Source of the DNA: CAUJIW01 sp963205175
GTDB lineage: Bacteria; Pseudomonadota; Alphaproteobacteria; Sphingomonadales; Sphingomonadaceae
Assembly (NCBI GenBank): GCA_041060555.1
Contig: JBEUDS010000001.1
Length of the DNA stretch: 64,000 nucleotides
Reading direction: 5' to 3' (one strand)
Shown: positions 33,692 through 42,074 of the stretch, piece by piece
How the letters are laid out: every line of letters begins with the position of its first letter
Position numbering within the stretch: position 1 is the first letter of the stretch
The notes under the pieces: generated by a model
The model's database searches: none
Seen by the model: only the letters and a program-made list of their open reading frames with translations
Told to the model about the DNA's origin: nothing
Program-made: the position numbers and the translations under genes

Positions 33692-35256
33692 ACCGTCAGG
33701 GCCGTCCCACTGCCGCGGGTGACGCGGCGGACACCGCCACACCAGAAACCTTCACCGGCCACAAGGGCCTCGACCTTAACGAGCCGCTGATTTTCGAGAT
33801 CGGCCGCACCGACCGCTCGGGCGTCGATGTGCCGGTGCCGCCCAGGGTCACCTCCCGCCTGGGCGGGCTTGAGCGGCTGGCGCCGATCGAGCTGCCGGGG
33901 CTCAGCGAGCCGGAGGCGGTGCGCCACTACACCCGGCTGTCGCGCAAGAACTACGCCATCGACATGGGGCTGTTCCCGCTCGGCTCCTGCACCATGAAGC
34001 ACAACCCGCGGCTAAACGAGAAAATGGCCCGCCTGCCGGGCTTCGCCGACATCCACCCGTTGCAGCCGCAGGATACGGTGCAGGGCGCGCTGGAGCTGAT
34101 CGACCTCGTCGCCCACTGGCTGATGACGCTCACCGGCATGCCGGCGGTCGCCATGAGCCCCAAGGCGGGCGCGCATGGCGAGCTGTGCGGCCTGATGGCG
34201 ATCCGCGCGGCGCATGAGGCGCGGGGCGACGCGCGCAAGGTGGTGCTGTGCCCGGAATCCGCCCACGGCACCAACCCGGCGACGGCGGCCTTCTGCGGCT
34301 ACAAGGTGGAGGATATTCCCGCCACCGCCGATGGCCGGGTCGATCTGGCGGCGCTGAAAAGCCGGCTGGGGCCGGACGTGGCGGCGATCATGCTGACCAA
34401 CCCCAACACCTGCGGCCTGTTCGAGCGCGACATCATCGAGATCGCCGAGGCCACCCACGCGGCGGGCGCGTATTTCTACTGCGACGGCGCCAACTTCAAC
34501 GCCATCGTCGGCAAGGTGCGCCCGGGTGACCTCGGCATCGATGCCATGCACATCAATCTGCACAAGACCTTCTCGACGCCGCACGGCGGCGGCGGTCCGG
34601 GCGCGGGGCCGGTGGTATTCTCCGAGGCACTGGCGCCGTTCGCGCCGCTGCCCTACGTGCACAAGGCGCATGGCCGCTTCGAGCTGGTGGAGCATCGCGG
34701 CGAGGGCGACGAGCATTTCGCCAGCCAGACCTTCGGCCGCATGGTCGCCTTCCATGGCCAGATGGGCATGTTCGTGCGCGCGGCCAGCTACATGCTGAGC
34801 CACGGCGCCGACGGGCTGATGCAGGCGGCGGAGGACGCGGTGCTCAACGCCAACTACATCCTCGCCCGCCTGAAGGACGTGATGAGCCCGGCCTTTGCCG
34901 GACCGTGCATGCACGAGGCGCTGTTCGATGACGGTTTCCTCAAGGACACCGGCGTCACCACCCTCGATTTCGCCAAGGCGATGATCGACGAGGGCTATCA
35001 CCCGATGACCATGTACTTCCCGCTGGTGGTGCATGGCGCGATGCTGATCGAGCCGACCGAGACCGAGAGCAAGGCCGCGCTCGACGAGTTCATCATGGCG
35101 ATGCGGGCGCTGGCGGCGGCGGCCCGGCGTGGCGAGAAGGAGCGCTTCACCGGGGCGCCCCACTTCGCGCCGGTACAGCGACTCGACGAGACCCGCGCGG
35201 CGCGTCAGCCGGTGCTGACCTACAAGGCGCCGACGCAGATGCAGGCGGCGCAGTGA
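33685..35256 (+). CDS. gcvPB: Glycine dehydrogenase (decarboxylating) subunit 2
   Basis: A 523-aa PLP-binding half of the P protein. Seen: FPLGSCTMKHNPRLNEKMAR, LMAIRAAHEARGDARKVVLC, HGTNPATAAFCGYKV, and the PLP-lysine site INLHKTFSTPHGGGGPG with Lys294. Starts within gcvPA by a 7-nt overlap, so the two subunits are translationally coupled, fitting their heterotetramer. It ends the gcv operon; msrA follows 22 nt later and may be co-transcribed. Confidence 0.97.
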   Translation: MLNRQGRPTAAGDAADTATPETFTGHKGLDLNEPLIFEIGRTDRSGVDVPVPPRVTSRLGGLERLAPIELPGLSEPEAVRHYTRLSRKNYAIDMGLFPLGSCTMKHNPRLNEKMARLPGFADIHPLQPQDTVQGALELIDLVAHWLMTLTGMPAVAMSPKAGAHGELCGLMAIRAAHEARGDARKVVLCPESAHGTNPATAAFCGYKVEDIPATADGRVDLAALKSRLGPDVAAIMLTNPNTCGLFERDIIEIAEATHAAGAYFYCDGANFNAIVGKVRPGDLGIDAMHINLHKTFSTPHGGGGPGAGPVVFSEALAPFAPLPYVHKAHGRFELVEHRGEGDEHFASQTFGRMVAFHGQMGMFVRAASYMLSHGADGLMQAAEDAVLNANYILARLKDVMSPAFAGPCMHEALFDDGFLKDTGVTTLDFAKAMIDEGYHPMTMYFPLVVHGAMLIEPTETESKAALDEFIMAMRALAAAARRGEKERFTGAPHFAPVQRLDETRAARQPVLTYKAPTQMQAAQ

Positions 35257-35278
35257 CGGCAGTCAGGAGGGACACGCG

Positions 35279-35824
35279 ATGACGACAGGGACCGGGATGC
35301 TGGAAACCGCGACGCTCGCGGGGGGCTGTTTCTGGTGCATCGAGGCGGTGTTCGACGCGCTGCAAGGCGTGGAGTCGGTGGAATCGGGCTACACCGGCGG
35401 CCACGTCGACAACCCGAGCTATGAACAGGTGTGCGGCAAGCTGACCGGTCACGCCGAGGCGGTGCGCATCCGCTTCGATCCGGCGGTGATCACCTACGAC
35501 GAGCTGCTGGAGGTGTTCTTCCACATCCACGACCCGACGACGCCGGACCGCCAGGGCAACGACGTCGGCCCGCAATACCGTTCGGCGATTTTCTATCACT
35601 CGCCCGAGCAGCAGGCGGCGGCCGTGGCCGCGATCGCGGCGGCCCAGGCCAGCTGGCCGCATCCCATCGTCACCGAAGTGGTGCCGGCGGCGCCGTTCTG
35701 GGTGGCGGAGGGCTATCATCAGGACTATTTCGCCCACAACCCCAACCAGCCCTATTGCGCGGCGGTGGTGGGGCCGAAGGTGGCGAAGTTCCGCGCCAAA
35801 TGCGCCAGCCGACTGAAAAAGTAG
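35279..35824 (+). CDS. msrA: Peptide methionine-(S)-sulfoxide reductase MsrA
   Basis: A 181-aa thiol enzyme that reduces the S-epimer of methionine sulfoxide in proteins. The active-site motif GGCFWC places the catalytic Cys at residue 17. Further family motifs are VESGYTGGHVDNPSYEQVC, GHAEAVRIRFDP, DPTTPDRQGNDVGPQYRSAI and the YHQDYFAHNPNQPYC segment, where a second Cys lies that can act in resolution. Likely expressed from the gcv operon or by read-through. Repeat-rich spacer follows. Confidence 0.96.
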   Translation: MTTGTGMLETATLAGGCFWCIEAVFDALQGVESVESGYTGGHVDNPSYEQVCGKLTGHAEAVRIRFDPAVITYDELLEVFFHIHDPTTPDRQGNDVGPQYRSAIFYHSPEQQAAAVAAIAAAQASWPHPIVTEVVPAAPFWVAEGYHQDYFAHNPNQPYCAAVVGPKVAKFRAKCASRLKK

Positions 35825-35909
35825 CCACCGGGCACGTCGCTACCGGTCGGTCCGTTGGCAAAGCCGCGGCGGTCCCAGTCCGTTCGTCTTGAGCCAGCGG
35901 CGGTTTCAG

Positions 35910-36049
35910 TCCGTTCGTGCTGAGCCTGTCGAAGGGCGGGCGGCGGCGCCACCGGCGGCACCGGCGGTGCTCGCGTGGATGGCCGGGTGACGCCCGGCCA
36001 TGACGGCGGGGTGGGGGCGAGTCACGCCACAGCGCGGGGCGGGAGGCGG
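35910..36049. repeat. 140-bp direct repeat, copy A
   Basis: Matches 36471-36610 over its full length with about eight mismatches and no gap. Begins with TCCGTTCGTGCTGAGCCTG and includes a perfect 9-bp hairpin, ATGGCCGGG (35979-35987) and CCCGGCCAT (35993-36001). Part of it (from about 36220) is echoed in a third degenerate piece. Confidence 0.9.
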
Positions 36050-36344
36050 ATCGCGCCTCCCGGACCCTTGTCGCCACCTCTCATCGTCATCCCCGGGCTT
36101 GACCCGGGGATCCACGGGCGGCGGCACGGGCGGCGCGACCGCGCCCCGTGACGGGCTCGGCCCCTCGACGGACTCGGGATGAACGGCGGGGTGAGGGGAT
36201 GGCCGGCGGCCCTGTCCGGTACTGGCGGTGTTCGCGGAGGATGGCCGGGTCGGCCGACGTACCGCATGGCCCGTGGCGCCACGCAGGGGCATGCTGGACG
36301 TGAATTGCCGGCCGCCGGCTACCTGGATAGCGGAATAGGAAAAT

Positions 36345-36362
36345 AACGCCGTACGGGCGTTT
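36345..36362. terminator. Possible bidirectional terminator hairpin between msrA and aminotransferase
   Basis: AACGCC (36345-36350), loop GTACG, GGCGTT (36356-36361), flanked by AAAAT on the left and TTAAAA on the right, so it has an A/T-rich run on both sides. The stem is only 6 bp; weak support. Confidence 0.3.
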
Positions 36363-36470
36363 AAAAGCGATTTCGGACCTCGATGCTTTTGCGTAGTCTT
36401 AAAAATCTATGTGCGGCGACCGTAACGCGCCGGCGGTTTCAGCCCGCCCGCCCCTGTCTGGCGGTTTCTT

Positions 36471-36610
36471 TCCGTTCGTCCTGAGCCCGTCGAAGGGCGG
36501 ACGGTGGTGCCACCGGCGGTACCGGCGGTGTTCGCGTGGATGGCCGGGTCACGCCCGGCCATGACGGCGGGGTGGGGGCGAGTCACGCCACAGCGCGGGG
36601 CGGGAGGCGG
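36471..36610. repeat. 140-bp direct repeat, copy B
   Basis: Second copy of the element at 35910-36049, 561 bp downstream in the same orientation, with about 94% identity by eye. It ends 32 bp before the aminotransferase stop codon. Confidence 0.9.
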
Positions 36611-36642
36611 GTCCGGCGACCGCTCCCGGCGTTCCCGCCGGC

Positions 36643-37776
36643 TCAGGCCTTCAGCCAGCGTTCCAGCCGGCCGAGCGCGTCGTCGACCTCCGGCGTCGAC
36701 ACCGCGAAGCTGAAGCGCACGAAGCGGTTGCCCTCCAGCGGATCGAAGTCGATGCCCGGCGCCACCGCGACGCCGGTTTCCCGCACCAGTTTTTCGCAAA
36801 AGGCCAGCGTGTCGTTGGTCAGGTGGCCGATGTCGGCGTAGATGTAGAAGGCGCCATCGGGCGGGGCGATGCGGCTGATGCCCATGCGCGGCAGACGCTC
36901 CAGCATCAAGGCCCGGTTGCGGCGATAATTCTCGATATGGCCTTCCAGTTCCGCCGTCTGGTCCATGGCGACGAGGGCGGCGTGCTGGGCCAGACTGGGC
37001 GGGGTCAGGAACAGATTGCCGTTGAAGGTGGCGAAGGTCTCCGCCTGCGCCTCGGGCACCACCAGCCAGCCCAGCCGCCAGCCGGCCATCGAGAAGTATT
37101 TCGAGAAGCTGTTGACGACGATGACGTCGTTGGTGATCTCCAGCGCCGAATGGGCCGGCGCGCCGTAGGTCAGGCCATGGTAGATCTCGTCGGAGATCAG
37201 CAGGATATTGCGGCGGGCACAGACATCGACCAGCTCGGCCAGCTCGTCGCGGGTCAGCATGGTGCCGGTCGGGTTGGCCGGGCTCGCCACCAGCAGGCCG
37301 GCCGGGGCGGGGTCGAGGGCGGCCACCTGGGCGGCGGTCAGCTTGTAGCCGGTGGCCGGGCCGCAATCGAGTTCCAGCACGTTGAGGTGCAGCGCGTTCA
37401 AGGTATTGCGATAGGCCGGGTAGCCGGGCCGCGCGATGGCGATGGTGTCGCCGGGCTTGAACATCGCGGTGAACGTCAGCACCAGCGCGCCCGACGCGCC
37501 ACTGATCAGCGGAATGCGGCCGGTGGCGATGTCGACGCCGTAGCGGGTCGCGTAATGGCGGCTGATGCGCGCCTTGAGGTCCGGGCTCTCCCAGTAGCCC
37601 AGGCCATCGGCATCGAGCACCTGATGCGCCCGCGCGATCGCCGCCTTCGGCGCGCCGGTGGAGGGCTGGCCGAATTCCATGTGCACCACCGATTCCCCGC
37701 GCGCCTGCATGGCGTAGGCGGTCTGGCCGATGCCGATGGCGTAGAACGGGGCGATGCGGGTGGCGGGCGGGATCAT
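36643..37776 (-). CDS. Class I/II PLP aminotransferase (aspartate-aminotransferase fold)
   Basis: A 377-aa fold-type I aminotransferase. Seen: VHMEFGQPSTGAPKAAI, the cofactor-binding GASGALVLTF, SPANPTGTMLTRDEL, ISDEIYHGLTY (Asp that holds the pyridine nitrogen), the Schiff-base lysine in VVNSFSKYFSMAGWRLGW, and the C-terminal Arg in NRFVRFSFA. Substrate is not clear from sequence; related proteins are annotated as pyridoxal-dependent aminotransferases of broad type. I start at ATG 37776 (MIPPATRIAPFYAI); the frame extends to ATG 37854 (MPSWPEPPHAA), 4 nt after the upstream gene's stop, a translationally coupled alternative. Confidence 0.88.
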   Translation of the reverse strand: MIPPATRIAPFYAIGIGQTAYAMQARGESVVHMEFGQPSTGAPKAAIARAHQVLDADGLGYWESPDLKARISRHYATRYGVDIATGRIPLISGASGALVLTFTAMFKPGDTIAIARPGYPAYRNTLNALHLNVLELDCGPATGYKLTAAQVAALDPAPAGLLVASPANPTGTMLTRDELAELVDVCARRNILLISDEIYHGLTYGAPAHSALEITNDVIVVNSFSKYFSMAGWRLGWLVVPEAQAETFATFNGNLFLTPPSLAQHAALVAMDQTAELEGHIENYRRNRALMLERLPRMGISRIAPPDGAFYIYADIGHLTNDTLAFCEKLVRETGVAVAPGIDFDPLEGNRFVRFSFAVSTPEVDDALGRLERWLKA

Positions 37777-37858
37777 CGGTTTTTTCTCGAACAAGGGCTG
37801 GCGGGCAACAGCGGCGGAAGCCGCCGCGTGCGGCGGTTCCGGCCATGAAGGCATGAGG

Positions 37859-40234
37859 TCAGGCGATGCGGCTGATCGACTGGGCGAGGATGACGTAAAG
37901 CTTGCCGATGTCGGACGACAGCAGCGCGACGCTGAGCGGCTGGCCGTCGCGCTCGGCCATGGCGCGCGCGATCAGCCGCTCGAAATCGCGGACATAGCGG
38001 CGGACCTGGTCGCGGAACTCCGGCTCGCTCTCGAACAGCTTGTTGATCTGGGCGCGGGCGCCGCGATCCACCAGCTTCACCGCCCGGCGCACGAAGATGC
38101 CGCGATCGCCCTTGAGATAGGCGTCCCAGTCGGTGTCCGGCACTTCGGTGCCGATCATCTTGGCGATGTCGATGGCGCCGGAGTTCAGGCTCTCGATCAG
38201 CAGCGAGGCGGCGCGCGACAAGTCCTGCTGGGCCAGCGTGTCGAGATACTCGTCGGTCTGGGCCACCCGTTTCTCGATGGCCGTCGCCAGCGCGTCGATG
38301 CGCTTGACCTCGTCGCCCAGCCGCCCGACGGCGGCCTTGGTGGCGTTGACGCCGCGCTGGCTGACCGCCTCGACCTCGGCCACCGACAGTTTCAGCGGCG
38401 TCACCAGCTGACCGTGCAGGGTATCGATGTCGAGCTTGGCCAGCGCGGCTTCGGCCGCCGTGACGATCTCGTCGGCACTGCCGCGCAGGGCGTCACTGGT
38501 CTGGGTCGCCAGCATCCTGATCCGCGACAGCGTTTCCAGCAGATGCGCCGACCCTTGCAGCGCCGTCTGTTCGGTGGCGGCGCGGGCATCGGCGAGCGCG
38601 GTGGTCAGCGCGGTCACCATGGTTTCGAGGTTGGCGCGGGCGGCCTCGATGTCCGCTTGCTGGCGCTCCAGCGTGCCATGAGTGGCGGTGGCGGCGTCAC
38701 TGAGCCGGGCGACGGCCCCGCCCAGCGTGTTGGCCGTCGCCGCCGAGGCTGCCGCCTGCGCCGCCGCCGCCGACATGGCGTCGCGCGCCGCCAGCGCCCG
38801 CTCGCGCGCGGTGTCGGCCGACTGGGCCAGCCGCTCGCTGTCGTGGTTGACGCCATCCAGCATCGTCGCCAGCTGCTGGGTGGCGGTGGCGCCACGGGCG
38901 AGCTGGTCGGGCAGGGCGCCGGCGTTGTCCAGCACCGTGCCCAGCCGCTGCTGGATGTCGCCCAGCGTCCGTGTCTGCTCGATCAGCCCGGCGGCGATCT
39001 GCTGCTGGGTGCGCAGCCAGGTGTCGCGCACGGCGTCGGTATCCCGCAGGGCGGCCTGGCGCTGCTCCTGGAAGCGGGCGGCAATGGCGTCGATGTCCAG
39101 CCCGACGGCGCCGGCCTGGTCGCGGAACGCCGACAGCAGCTCTTCGCTGGTGGTGAGGAAGCGGGTGCGCAGCGCGTCCAGCGCGCTCGCCATTGCCTCG
39201 TTCTGGGTCATGATGGTCTGGTGCGTCGCACTGGCGCCATCGGCGACCCGGTCCAGCAGCGCGTTCAGCGAGCCGACGGCGGCCTCGGCGCGTTCACTGA
39301 CGCTTTCCGCCAGCGTATGGGCGCGCTGCTCGATGGCGCGCGCCTGGTCGGCGAGCGCGGTGCCGGCTTCGGCCAGACGGCGTTCGCTGTCCTGCGCCGC
39401 CTGATCGACGGCGGCCAGGCCGGCGTTGAGGTCGCGCTGGCGGATCACCAGCTGGTTGAGCGCCTTGGACACCAGTTCGGTCTGTTCCCGGCCGAGCGCG
39501 CCGGCGTCCTCCAGCCGCTGGGCAAGGCCGTCCAGGCGTCCGGTGACGGGATCAAGGGTCGCGGGCAGTTCGGCCACCCGGTCGGCGGCCTGGCTGGCGG
39601 CCACCTCGATCCGCTGGCTGGCGTCGGCGAGCGAGGTCGCGGCGGCGTCGACATGGGCGCGCACGGCGTCGATCCGCTGATCGGCCGCGTCCGCCGAGCT
39701 GTGCAGGGTGCCGGCGGCCTGGACCAGCGCGCTGACCTGACCGTCGAGGCGCTGGTTGAGACTGCCGGTGCGGTCCTCGGCGCTGGCCAGCGTCGCTTCC
39801 ACCACCGCCAGTTCGTCCTTCAGCCGGTCGGCGGCGAGCCGCAGCCGCATTTCGGCGGCGATCACCTCGTCCAGCGCCATGCGCGGCGCGCCGGCAGCCT
39901 TGCGCAGGGTGACGGCGAAAGCGATCAGCCAGATCACGGTGAGCGGCGCGGTGGCGCCGGCGGCATAGGCGGCGTAGTCGTCGAGCCCGAGCTGGCCGGG
40001 GGGCTGGAACCGCAGCAGCAGGTGGATGGTCGCGGCAACCGCGGCCAGCCACACCAGGGACAGCAGGGCGGCCATGAGGATCGGCGCCCGCTCCAGTCGT
40101 CGCGCGCGCCGCGATGCCCGGGAGCGGAGCTGGATCGCCTCGTCACTGGTGGCCAAGACGTTCTCCGTCGCCGCGGGCGGCGATGCCAGGTCGTCGATCT
40201 CGACGGGCTGATGCTGGACTGCGGCTCTGTTCAC
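37859..40234 (-). CDS. Long coiled-coil inner-membrane protein of unknown function
   Basis: A 791-aa protein. A cytoplasmic head of ~55 residues with basic patch RSRASRRARRLERAP is followed by two transmembrane helices (about residues 60-80 and 105-125) and then over 500 residues of Ala/Gln/Asp/Leu-rich heptads, with repeated AADR, LAEQRA and TATHGT-like segments. The C-terminal ~110 residues turn compact (DTDWDAYLKGDRGIFVRRAVKLVD... ending DIGKLYVILAQSISRIA) and look like a separate small domain. It resembles methyl-accepting chemotaxis proteins only in helical content; the MCP hairpin-tip signature is missing. GTG 40234 is preferred (GGAGG 4 nt before it) over the upstream start at 40270. 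A scaffolding or polar-localisation role is possible but not shown. Confidence 0.7.
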   Translation of the reverse strand: MNRAAVQHQPVEIDDLASPPAATENVLATSDEAIQLRSRASRRARRLERAPILMAALLSLVWLAAVAATIHLLLRFQPPGQLGLDDYAAYAAGATAPLTVIWLIAFAVTLRKAAGAPRMALDEVIAAEMRLRLAADRLKDELAVVEATLASAEDRTGSLNQRLDGQVSALVQAAGTLHSSADAADQRIDAVRAHVDAAATSLADASQRIEVAASQAADRVAELPATLDPVTGRLDGLAQRLEDAGALGREQTELVSKALNQLVIRQRDLNAGLAAVDQAAQDSERRLAEAGTALADQARAIEQRAHTLAESVSERAEAAVGSLNALLDRVADGASATHQTIMTQNEAMASALDALRTRFLTTSEELLSAFRDQAGAVGLDIDAIAARFQEQRQAALRDTDAVRDTWLRTQQQIAAGLIEQTRTLGDIQQRLGTVLDNAGALPDQLARGATATQQLATMLDGVNHDSERLAQSADTARERALAARDAMSAAAAQAAASAATANTLGGAVARLSDAATATHGTLERQQADIEAARANLETMVTALTTALADARAATEQTALQGSAHLLETLSRIRMLATQTSDALRGSADEIVTAAEAALAKLDIDTLHGQLVTPLKLSVAEVEAVSQRGVNATKAAVGRLGDEVKRIDALATAIEKRVAQTDEYLDTLAQQDLSRAASLLIESLNSGAIDIAKMIGTEVPDTDWDAYLKGDRGIFVRRAVKLVDRGARAQINKLFESEPEFRDQVRRYVRDFERLIARAMAERDGQPLSVALLSSDIGKLYVILAQSISRIA

Positions 40235-40321
40235 CTTGCCTCCACACTTCGGCGATACGCACGGACACACGCCGGGGATGAGGACGGTCGGCGCGGCCGA
40301 GGCCGTCCATAGACCGGGCGC

Positions 40322-40336
40322 TTAACGCAGCGTTAG
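40322..40336. promoter_or_regulatory. Candidate CtrA box between coiled-coil gene and Hpt gene
   Basis: TTAACGCAGCGTTAG matches the CtrA consensus TTAA-N7-TTAA at 7 of 8 positions. It is 41 nt upstream of the Hpt start and 88 nt upstream of the divergent coiled-coil gene. It is also an imperfect palindrome, so another dimeric regulator is possible. Confidence 0.4.
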
Positions 40337-40376
40337 CGAATTCCGGCGCAGCGTCAATCACCGGAGAGATGTGTCG

Positions 40377-40727
40377 ATGATCCCTGATACGCCCGACAGC
40401 GACAGCCTGCCGCTTTTCGATTCCCTTGTGCTGCTGGAAATGACCGGCAACGACGCGGCGCTGACGCTCTCGATCCTCAGCGATTTTCTTGAGAACTTCG
40501 ATATACAACTCAAGGCGATGGCCGATGCCGCCGACATCTCGCAGTGGCGCGCGCTGGCACATCGGATGAAGGGGGCCGCCAACAGCGTGGGCGCGCGCCG
40601 GCTGGGTGCGCTGGCGGCCCGTGCCGAACGTGAAACAACGCCGCGTCCGGCGGTCGCCGAGGCCCTGGCGACGGAACTGGCGGCGTTGCGCGCGCATTGC
40701 GCCGGCCTGTTCGTTGTGATGTCCTGA
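40377..40727 (+). CDS. Stand-alone histidine phosphotransfer (Hpt) protein
   Basis: A 116-aa four-helix Hpt domain with the phosphorylatable His62 in LAHRMKGAANSVGARRLG, the classic HxxKG pattern. There are no other domains. It would carry phosphate between a hybrid kinase and a receiver, in the style of ChpT- or HPt-based relays. GGAGAG at 40363-40368 gives best spacing to ATG 40377; GTG 40371 in frame is possible. Next to it lies a receiver protein whose own Asp is missing, so its phosphate partner is likely elsewhere. Confidence 0.85.
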   Translation: MIPDTPDSDSLPLFDSLVLLEMTGNDAALTLSILSDFLENFDIQLKAMADAADISQWRALAHRMKGAANSVGARRLGALAARAERETTPRPAVAEALATELAALRAHCAGLFVVMS

Positions 40728-40934
40728 CCTTGCGGCTGAGCCAGTCTCCCGGACCGCGGGCGGCGTGGAATGCCTGTTTGCCCCGTCGCGTCGAAGTGAA
40801 ATCATTCTTAACATCATCGCGCATCGCCAGTTGCATCGCCGGCGCGGCGATGCTTATAGGTTAAGTCCAATTAGCCATGGTCGTGGCCGGGGGGAGCATC
40901 GGATCGGTCGCGGACCGGTCCTGGCGAGGGTGGT

Positions 40935-41483
40935 ATGAAGCTTGATTTACAGCGTTTGAGTGTGCTGGTTGTCGAAGATAGTCCGTTCATTCGCTCGCTT
41001 CTGGCCAATTCGCTCAAGGTGCTCGGGGTCGGTCAGGTGTCGCTGGCCGAGGACGGCAGCCGGGCCATCGAATTCCTCCAGCTGGTCAAGAAAGACCCGG
41101 TGCGTGCCGGCACCATGAACGTCGACCTGGTGTTGTCGAACTGGCAAATGTCGCCGGTCGATGGCGCCATGCTGCTGCGTTGGCTGCGCCGGCACAAGGA
41201 CAGCCCGGACCGCTTCATGCCGTTCCTGATGATCACCGCCTATTCCGAGCGGGCCCGGGTTCAGGAGGCGCGCGAGCTGGGCGTCAACGAGGTGATGACC
41301 AAGCCGTTCACCATCCGCACGCTGGGCGAGAAGCTGATTGCCGTCATCAACCGGAACCGGCAGTTCGTGCATACGCGGGATTATTTCGGGCCGGACCGGC
41401 GCCGCCAGAACCTGCCGTTCGACGGCAAGGACCGTCGCAGCCTGACCGACAAGAGCCCGGAAGTGGAGATCATCCATGGCTGA
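40935..41483 (+). CDS. CheY-like receiver protein with Asn in place of the phosphoacceptor Asp
   Basis: A 182-aa protein. Residues ~8-135 form a receiver domain: VLVVEDSPFIRSLLANSL with acidic pair E14-D15, LMITAYSE (Thr site) and VMTKPFTIRTLGEKL (Lys site). The phosphoacceptor site reads LVLSNWQMSPVDG, with Asn69 where Asp is required, from codon AAC. A C-terminal tail of ~45 residues has the pattern DYFGPDRRRQNLPFDGKDRR, seen in alphaproteobacterial receivers of this group. It is thus likely a phosphorylation-independent or constitutively shaped signalling partner. Overlaps the second Hpt gene by 8 nt. Confidence 0.85.
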   Translation: MKLDLQRLSVLVVEDSPFIRSLLANSLKVLGVGQVSLAEDGSRAIEFLQLVKKDPVRAGTMNVDLVLSNWQMSPVDGAMLLRWLRRHKDSPDRFMPFLMITAYSERARVQEARELGVNEVMTKPFTIRTLGEKLIAVINRNRQFVHTRDYFGPDRRRQNLPFDGKDRRSLTDKSPEVEIIHG

Positions 41484-41991
41484 GGCGGCAAAACCCGGCG
41501 TCAAGGTGCGCTTCTACCGGCTGCGCAACCGCCTGAAGGACAAGACCGCCGGCCTGGGTTCCGGCATGGACGGCGGCATCGAGATCGATACCGCGGCGCT
41601 GGAGGCCGCGCAGAAGATCTTCGAGGAGATGGCCGAGGATTACCCCGACTGGGTGAGCAACCAGATCGCGCAGCTGTACGAACTGCACCGGCGCTGCGTC
41701 GACACCCCGGAGCAGCGGCGCGGCCTGTTCGAGCAGATCACCGCGATGGCGCACGACCTCAAGGGGCAGGGCGGTACCTTCGGCTATCCGCTGGTGACCA
41801 CCTTCGCCACCTCGCTCAATCGCTTTTCCACGCTGCGCAACGATATCCGCGACAGCCATGTCGAGATCATCAAGGCGCATATCGATGCCATGCGCGCGGT
41901 GATCCGCGACCGCATCAAGGGCGACGGCGGTGCCATCGGCGCGGCGTTGACCCGGGGGCTGGAACAGGTCATCAGCAAGTATCGGGACTGA
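41476..41991 (+). CDS. Hpt-domain protein paired with the Asn-receiver
   Basis: A 171-aa protein with a basic N-terminal ~30 residues (VRFYRLRNRLKDK) and a helical bundle. The candidate phospho-His is His93 in MAHDLKGQGGTFGYPLV, a variant HxxKG motif. Its start is inside the upstream receiver gene (8-nt overlap), so the pair is translationally coupled. Because the coupled receiver cannot take phosphate on the normal Asp, I infer that it acts as a docking or specificity partner of this Hpt protein. Confidence 0.78.
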   Translation: MAEAAKPGVKVRFYRLRNRLKDKTAGLGSGMDGGIEIDTAALEAAQKIFEEMAEDYPDWVSNQIAQLYELHRRCVDTPEQRRGLFEQITAMAHDLKGQGGTFGYPLVTTFATSLNRFSTLRNDIRDSHVEIIKAHIDAMRAVIRDRIKGDGGAIGAALTRGLEQVISKYRD

Positions 41992-42074
41992 GCCAGGCGT
42001 CGGCAGTCGGATGACGACTGGCACGCTGGATTCACGCCGCCCGCCGGGCGGCCGGCTACAGGCATGAGGGTGCA

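Larger units (their letters stand above)
35825..36642. other. Gene-free spacer with REP-like repeats
   Basis: An 818-bp interval between the convergent msrA and aminotransferase genes. I find no credible coding frame. It holds two 140-bp direct repeats, several CCGTTCGTCCTGAGCCCGTC-type elements in both orientations (for example near 35880 and 36150-36185), a CCCCGGG/CCCGGGG hairpin at 36091-36109, and a short AT-rich patch at 36329-36413. Confidence 0.75.
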
